This document shows positions 26,101 through 33,600 of a stretch of DNA of 64,000 nt, in pieces. A program made the position numbers and the translations under genes. Origin of the DNA: Lepus europaeus (Eukaryota > Chordata > Mammalia > Lagomorpha > Leporidae); the NCBI RefSeq assembly GCF_033115175.1, contig NC_084837.1, positions 64,751,266 to 64,815,265 of the forward strand. The letters are read 5' to 3'. The stretch's first letter is position 1. Every line of letters begins with the position of its first letter. The notes beneath the pieces are model-generated. The model had not been told where the DNA came from and made no database searches. It saw only the letters and a program-made list of their open reading frames with translations.

Positions 26101-28989
26101 ATTTGTCCCTTTGGGACTGGCTCATTTCACTGAGTATGACGTTTTCCAGATCCCACTTTGTTGCAAATGACCAGATTTCAATTTTTTTAAACTCCTGTGT
26201 AGTATTCCATAGAGTGCATATCCCATAATTTCTTTATCCAGTCTTCGGTTGATGGGCATTTAGATTGATTCCATGTCTTAGCTAATGTGAATTGAGCTGC
26301 AATAAACATGAAGATTAAGATAACTCTTTTATTTGCTGATTTCATTTCCCTTGGGTAAATTCCCAGGAGTGGGATGGCTGGGTCATATGGCAATTCTATA
26401 TTCAGATTTCCGAGGTATCTCCAAACTGTCTTCCATAGTGGCTTTACCAGTTTACGTTCTCACCAACAGTGGATTAGTGTACCTTTTCCCCCACATCCTC
26501 GACAGCATTTATTGTTTGTTGATTTCTGTATGAAGGCCACTCTAACTGGGGAGAGGTAAAACCTCATTGTGGTTTTGATTTGCATTTCCTTGATGGCTAG
26601 TGATCATGAGCATTTTTTCTTGTGTCTGTTGGCCATTTGGATTTCCTCTTTTGAAAAATGTCTGTTTAAGTCCTTGGCCCATTTCCTAACTGGGTTGTTT
26701 GCTTTATTGTTTTGGAGTTTCCCAGTCTCTTATATGTTCTGGTTATTAATCCTTCATCAGTTGCATAGTTTATAAATAATTTCTCCCAATCTATCGGTTG
26801 CCTCTTCACTTTCCTGGCTGTTTGTTTTGCAATACAGAAGCTACTCAATTTGATGTAATCCCATTTGTTAATTTTAGCTTTTATTGCCTGTGCCTCTGGG
26901 GTCTTTTCCAGGAACTCTTTGCCTGTGCCAATGTCTTGCAGGGTTTCCCCAATGCTCTCTAATAATTTGATGGCATCAGGTCATAAATTTAATCTTTAAC
27001 CCATGTTGAGTGGATTTTTGTGTAAGGTGTAAAATAGGGGTCTTGCTTCATACTTCTGCATGTAGAAATACAGTTTTCCCAGCACCATTTGATGAACAGA
27101 CTGTCCTTGTTCCAGGGATTGGTTGTAGACGCTTGGGTTGATTTCTGGCATTTCTATTCTGTCCCATTGGTCTATCCATCTGTTTTTGTACCAGTACCAG
27201 GGTATTTTGATTGTAACTGTCTTGTAGGATGTCTTGAAATTTCATATTGTGGTGTCTCTGGCTTTGTTTTTGTTGTACAAGATTGCTTTAGCTATTCAAG
27301 GTCTCCTGTGTTTCCAAATGAGTTTCAGCATCATTTTTTCTAGACCTGAGAAGAATGTCTTTGGAATTTTGATTGGTATCGCCTTGAATCTATAAATTTG
27401 GGAAGAATGGACATTTTGATGATATTTTTTCTTCCAATCCATGAACATGGAAGTTTTTTCAATTTTTTTGTGTCTTCTTCTATTTCTTTAATGTTTTGTA
27501 ATTCTTATTGTAGAGATCTTTGAAATCCTTGGTTAAATTTATTCCAAGGTATTTGATTTTTTTTTGTAGCTATTGTGAATGGGATTGATCTTAGCAGTTC
27601 TTTCTCAGCCGTGACATTGTATGTGTAGACAAAGGCTATTGATTTTTGTGTATTGATTTTATATCCTCTACTTTACCAAACTCTTCTATGAGTCTTTTGG
27701 ATCCCCTGTATATAGAATCATGTCATCTGCAAATAGGGATAGTTTGACTTCCTCTTTGCCTATTTGAATCCCTTTGATTTCTTTTTCTTGCCTAATGACT
27801 GGCTAAAGCTTCCAAGGCTTTATTGAGCAGTAATGGTGAGAGTGGGCATCCTTGTCTGGTTCTAGATCTCAGTGGGAATGCTTCCAACTTGTCCCCCATT
27901 CAATAGGAAGCTGGCCATAAGTTTGTCATAAATTGCCTTGATTGTGTTGAGGAATATTCCTTCTAAACCCAATTTGCTTAGAGTTTTCATCATGAAAGGC
28001 TGTTGTATTTTGTCAAATGCTTCCTATGTATCTGTTGAGATAATCATATCCACAGGTTCTGAATCCAAAGACTGAACCAGCTGTGAATTGCATATATTTG
28101 TGTGTGAGTGTGTGTGGTGGGGGGATTGCCTCTATACTGAACATGTACATTTTTTTCCTTTACAGTATTCTCAAAGCAGTACAGTAGAGCAACTATTTAT
28201 ACAGCAATTACATGACACCGACTAGGTAATATAAATAATCTAGAGATGGCTAATGGATGTAGCGTAGTGCTTCAGTTGCTGTTTGGGATGCCTGCATCCC
28301 ACATTGCAGTGCATGGCTCGGGTCCCAGCTGCTCTGCTTTAGATCTAATTTCCTGCTGGCCTGTGCTGGGGAGGCAGCAGGTGCTGGCTCAAGTGCTTAG
28401 GTCACTGCTACCCACGTGGGAGTTACAGATGAGGTTCCAGGCTCCCTACTTGGGCCTGGCCCAGTTTTCGCTGTTTTGGGTATTTGGGGAATGAAGCAGT
28501 AGATGGAGGATTTCTCTTGATCTTTCTCTTTCTGCCTTTCAAATAAAATTTTTTAAAAAGTTGAGATTTTGACCAAGATTTCATATTTTTAAAGAAGATG
28601 TATTTATTTGAAAGGTAGTTACAGAGAGATGGAGACAGAGAGAGAGGTATCTTCCATCTACTGGTTCACTCCCAAATGGTTCACTCCAGCAATGGCTGGA
28701 GCTGAGCTGATCTGAAGCCAGGAGCTTCTTCTGAGTCTCCCACGTGGGTGCAGGGATCCAAGCACTTGGGCCATCCTCCGCTGCTTTCCCAGGTGCATTA
28801 GCAGGGAGCTGCATCGGAAGTAGAGCAGCCGGGACTCAAACTGACTCCCATATGGGATGTCGGTGCTGCAAGCCAGGGCTTTAACCCACTGCACCACAGA
28901 GGTGGCCCCTGGGATTTCCTTTACTTACTTTTTTTTTTTTTTAAGATTTAAATTTATTTGAAAGTCAAGAGTTACACATTGAAAAGGAG

Positions 28990-29029
<40 letters not shown>

Positions 29030-30646
29030 TCTTCCATCCACTGGTTCACTCCCCTGTTGGCCACAACGGTCAGAGCTGTGCAGATCCATAATCAGGAGCT
29101 TCTTCCAGGGCTCCCATGTGGGTGCAGGAGCCTAAGGACTTGGGCCATCTTCTACTGCTTTCCCAGGCCATAGCAGAGAGCTGGATCGGAAGTGGAACAG
29201 CTGGGACTCGAACTGACATCCACATGGGATGCTGGCACTGCAGGCGGCAGCTTTACTCACTACACCACAGCACCAGTGCCTTTCCCCTGGGATTTCACTG
29301 ACCCTGTCCATCAGTTGGGGAGCATTGCCATCTTAACAGTATTACGTCTGCTCAGATCTTCTATTTCTTCTTGAGTCAGGCACAGGAATTGGCCCCTCAT
29401 CTAAATACCTAAGTTGTTGGATAGTTGTGCATAGTATTAACTCACTCACTTCTACTCCTTTTCACTGATGTGTTTAAAGCTAAAACTTAGCCTGAGTTTT
29501 GCTTCAGCTGTGCCTCATAGGCTGTGGTACACTTTTTAATTATTGTAGTAATTTTGGAATTACATTTTGTGTTTCTTCCTTGATCCAGTTGTTAGGAGCT
29601 TCCTAAGGGCCTTTTTACCAAAAACTTTTGTTTTCTGGCTTTGTTGTTAATTTTTAATTTGTATGTTATGCAGTATGTGTGCTTTCAGAGAAAGTATGAC
29701 TTCTATTTTTTATATTGTCCTGAACAGTCTATTGGCACTTAAAAACTTGTTGTTTTGTCGTTACCTGGGCTGTTTTCTCCGCTTTGGGGTTGTATATCTG
29801 TCTTCTTTGTGATGTTTTGGAGGGCTTTTTAAAAAATTATTTTTATGATCACTTTTTAAAGTCTTTACAATAATATAACATTATCTTTTTTTTTTTTTTT
29901 TTATTTTTGACAGGCAGAGTGGACAGTGAGAGAGAGACAGAGAGAAAGGTCTTCCTTTTGCCGTTGGTTCACCCTCCAATGGCCGCCGCGGTAGGCGCGC
30001 TGCGGCCGGCGCACCACACTGATCCGATGGCAGGAGCCAGGTGCTTCTCCTGGTCTCCCATGGGGTGCAGGGCCCAAGGACTTGGGCCATCCTCCACTGC
30101 ACTCCCGGGCCACAGCAGAGAGCTGGCCTGGAAGAGGGGCAACCGGGACAGGATCGGTGCCCCGACCGGGACTAGAACCCGGTGTGCCGGCGCCGCAAGG
30201 CAGAGGATTAGCCTAGTGAGCTGCGGCGCCGGCCAACATTATCTTTTTTTTAAATTTTTTTTTTTTTTTTTTGACAGGCAGAGTGGATAGTGAGAGAGAG
30301 AGACAGAGAGAAAGGTCTTCCTTTTTGCCGTTGGTTCACCCTCCAATGGCCGCTGCGGCCGGCGCATCGCGCTGATCCGAAGCCAGGAGGTTCACCCTCC
30401 AATGGCCGCTGTGGCCGGCGCATCGCGCTGATCTGAAGCCAGGAGCCAGGTGCTTCTCTTGGTCTCCCATGCGGGTGCAGGGCCCAAGGACCTGGACCAT
30501 CCTCCACTGCCTTCCCGGGCCATAGCAGAGAGCTGGCCTGGAAGAGGGGCAACCGGGATAGAATCCGGTGCCCCAACCGGGACTAGAACCCGGTGTGCCA
30601 GCGCTGCAAGGTGGAGGATTAGCCTGTTAAGCCACAGCGCCGGCCA

Positions 30647-30691
<45 letters not shown>

Positions 30692-33600
30692 CTATTTTGT
30701 TTGAAAGACAGAGTTAGAGAGGTAGAGACAGAGAGAGAGGTCTTCCATCCTCTGGTTCACGCCCCAAATGGCCGCAACGGCACAGCTGTGCCCATCCGAA
30801 GCCAGGAGCTTCTTCTGGGACTCCCACGCAGGTGAAGGGGCCCAAGGACTTTTTGGGCCATCTTCTACTGCTTTATCAGGCCACAGCAGAGAGCTAGGTT
30901 GGAAGAGGAGCAGCTGGGACTAGAACCGATGCCCATGTGGGATGCCGGCGCTTCAAGCCAGGGCTTTAACCTGCTGTGCCATAGCGCCGGCCCCTAGTAT
31001 CTTTCAATTTGTAATTTTCTCTTTGTGACTGACAGTGAATGTCTTTTCAGATTTTTAAGAGGCCCCCCACCTTTTTTTTTCTTTGCTGTCAGTGCTAGTG
31101 TATGTACTATGTCCATTTCTCTGTTGGGTTGTTCTTTCATTTTTGGGGGCCTTTTGGATATTTAAAAAAATTATCCTTTTTTGGGCGTTTGAGATGCTAT
31201 TTTTTCACATTTCATATTTGCTTTTTATATTATTATTATGTGGCAATTTAAACTTTTATGTTGAGGCTGGTGCTGTGGCTCACTTGGTTAATCCTCTGCC
31301 TGTGGTGCCGGCACCCCGGGTTCTAGTCCCGGTTGGGGCGCCGGATTCTATCCCAGTTGCCCCTCTTCCAGGCCAGCTCTCTGCTGTGGCCAGGGAAGGC
31401 AGTGGAGGATGGCCCAAGTCCTTGGACCCTGCACCCGCATGAGAGACCAGGAGAAGCACCTGGCTCCTGGCTTCGGAATGGTGCAGCGCGCCGGCCATAG
31501 CAGCCATTTGGGGGGTGAACCAACGGAAGGAAGACCTTTCTCTCTGTCTCTCTCTCACTGTCTAACACTGTCAAATAGAATAAAATAGAATAGAATAAAA
31601 AAAATAAAACTTTTATGTTGTATAGTTTGTATTAAATTGCTCTTTCATGGTTTCTGGATTTTTGTACCCTAAACAGAAAGGCATTTTGTCACTATGAGAT
31701 TTTTTTTTAAAGATTTATTTATTTATTTGAAAGGCAAAGTTAGAGGGGGAGATGGAGAGAGAGAGATGAAGATACAACTTCCATCCACTGGTTCACTCTC
31801 CAGTTGGCTGCAATAGTTAGGGCTAGACAAGGCAGAAGCCAGGAGCCTGGAACTCCATCCAGGTTCCCATGTGGGTAGCAGAGGCCCAGCAGTCGGGCCA
31901 TCCTCTGCTGCCCTCCCAGGCGCATTGGCAGGGAGCTGGATTGGAAGTGGACTTGCTGAGCCTCCAAGTGATGCTCCAGTGGTATGCTGTGGCCCCTATG
32001 AGATTTATAATTATATTTTCTTATAATAATGTAATTGTGCCTCCCCATAATAACTTTAAAAAAAAAAAAAGATTTATTTCAAAAGCAGAGTTACAACGAG
32101 GCAGATGCAAAGGGGTCTTCCATCTGCTGGTTCGCTCCCCAGATGGGCACAATGGCTGGAGCTAGGCCGATCAAAAGCCAGGAGCCAGGAGCTTCCTCCA
32201 GGTCTCCCAGTTGAGTGCAGGGCCCAAGTGCTTGGGCCATCCTCTGCTGCTTTCCCAGGCCATAGCAGAGAGCTGGATCGGAAGTGGAGCAGCCAGAAAA
32301 ACTGGCACCCATGTGAGATGCTGGTGCCATGGGTGGAGGCTTAGCCTAGTTCACCACCTCTCCAGCCCCGGTGTAAACTTTTTAAAATCTTTGCATATTT
32401 TTTTGTATTATGCATTTGCTGTGAACTTTTCAGACTCCCTCCTGTTAGAGTGACAAAATAGGGCCTTGGCTGAGTCTCCAGAGTCCCCATCGCCGGTGGA
32501 TGGGTGAGGAGGAGGAGGGGGAGACTGAGGAAGAGGAGGGCTGGCTGGTGCTCGCTGACCCGGTGGCACAGACCTCACCGCCTTGCTGGCTGCTCCCTGG
32601 AGGGCCGAGGGCAAATGCCGTTGGGTGGGTGCAGATGGGACTCTCAGGAGTTTCTCTCTGAAGGGCAGGAGAGGGCCGATGGCTCTGGGGATGGGAAGGC
32701 GTGTCACAGAAGGCTTTAGAAGATGGGAGGAGTGTCTCATGCTTCAGTGCTTACAGGGAGGGTCAGTAAGGAGGGAGGGGTGGAGGCAGCAGGTACCACA
32801 GTGAAAGGTTCCAGAGGGGCTGGCCCAGCCTCTCTAGCAGGGAGGAAGGAGGGAAGAGTGGTCTTCGTTTCCCCCTTTCTCCTTCAGAGCAGCTGTGGGG
32901 TGGCAGTGATGACAGCGGGCACGTGGGTGTTCCGTGTGTCCTCGTGTCCCCTGAGGCTGGCTGAGGTGACGCTGTGGACAGTCCTGCAGATCCAGAGGCA
33001 CAGGACCTGGGGCAAGGTCCATGGATCCAGCTCGCCATCGCCCACTGCTCCTCCTCCCCACCCCACACTAACCCTGTTCAGCCATGGCTCAGTCCTGGCC
33101 ACAGCGCTGCCTAGGGCCTCCTGCTCTCTGTGCCCCGGGACGGCAGGCCAGCAAGCACGCAGTCTCCTCAGGCCGCATGGTGTCTCTGAGCAGTGGTCCG
33201 GGGCCCGTCTGCTGTTCACCAGCGTCCAGCCTCCTGTAATCCCAGGAGGGAACCTGGGTACAGCCGAGCTGCCGCCCTGAGGCTGGCTGGGGCACTTCTC
33301 AGGAGAGTTCCGTGCCTGCTTCCTGTGTGGTCCTGAGCACTCACTGAGCATCCTGTTTTGCAGGGGGACATGAACTTGTCTGATTCCAGAGATGCCTGGC
33401 TAGAAGACGGGCGGGGACGTTCTGCAGAGAGGAGCAGCCACCTGCATCTGGCCACATCCGCCTGGAAGGGCTCAGCCTACAGTGAGCGGCGGGGAGTGGG
33501 CATGGCCTCCTGCCCCATCTGGGGCCTTGGGGGGTGACGCTTGCCGGACCCCGCCAGTGCCCAGTGGAGAGCCCCGCTGTCCTGTTTGTTGTAGGCCACA

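Larger units (their letters stand above)
29283..32460 (-). mobile_element. Old L1 (reverse) fragmented by CSINEs
   Basis: AT-rich reverse L1-like text at 29283-29876, 30994-31249, 31621-31700, 31997-32050 and 32371-32460 ('tagttgtgcatagtattaactc', TGTTCTTTCATTTTTGGGGG). It reads continuously once the inserted CSINEs are taken out. Family assignment is approximate. Confidence 0.5.
16692..33363 (+). other. STARD9: STARD9 large intron filled with transposable elements
   Basis: This 16.7-kb intron joins SPESV to GDMNLSDSR in phase 0, so no coding exon is missing between them. It holds some 20 CSINEs, at least three rabbit L1 pieces, older L1 and MER2-type elements and one MLT1-type LTR, listed separately. 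Apparently unique stretches are 16.7-17.07, 19.43-19.6, 19.92-20.4 and 32.45-33.36 kb. The last is GC-rich, but no open frame in it has protein-like features. Confidence 0.85.

Noticed and set aside
26187-26393. Minus-strand open frame with reverse-transcriptase C-terminal text as a gene
   Set aside because: It is the broken end of L1 ORF2 inside a 5'-truncated element and is not a host gene.
32460-33363. GC-rich open frames on both strands, including a 185-codon plus-strand one
   Set aside because: The neighbouring STARD9 exons join directly in phase 0 without it, the peptide is low-complexity, and several overlapping frames are open because the DNA is GC-rich.
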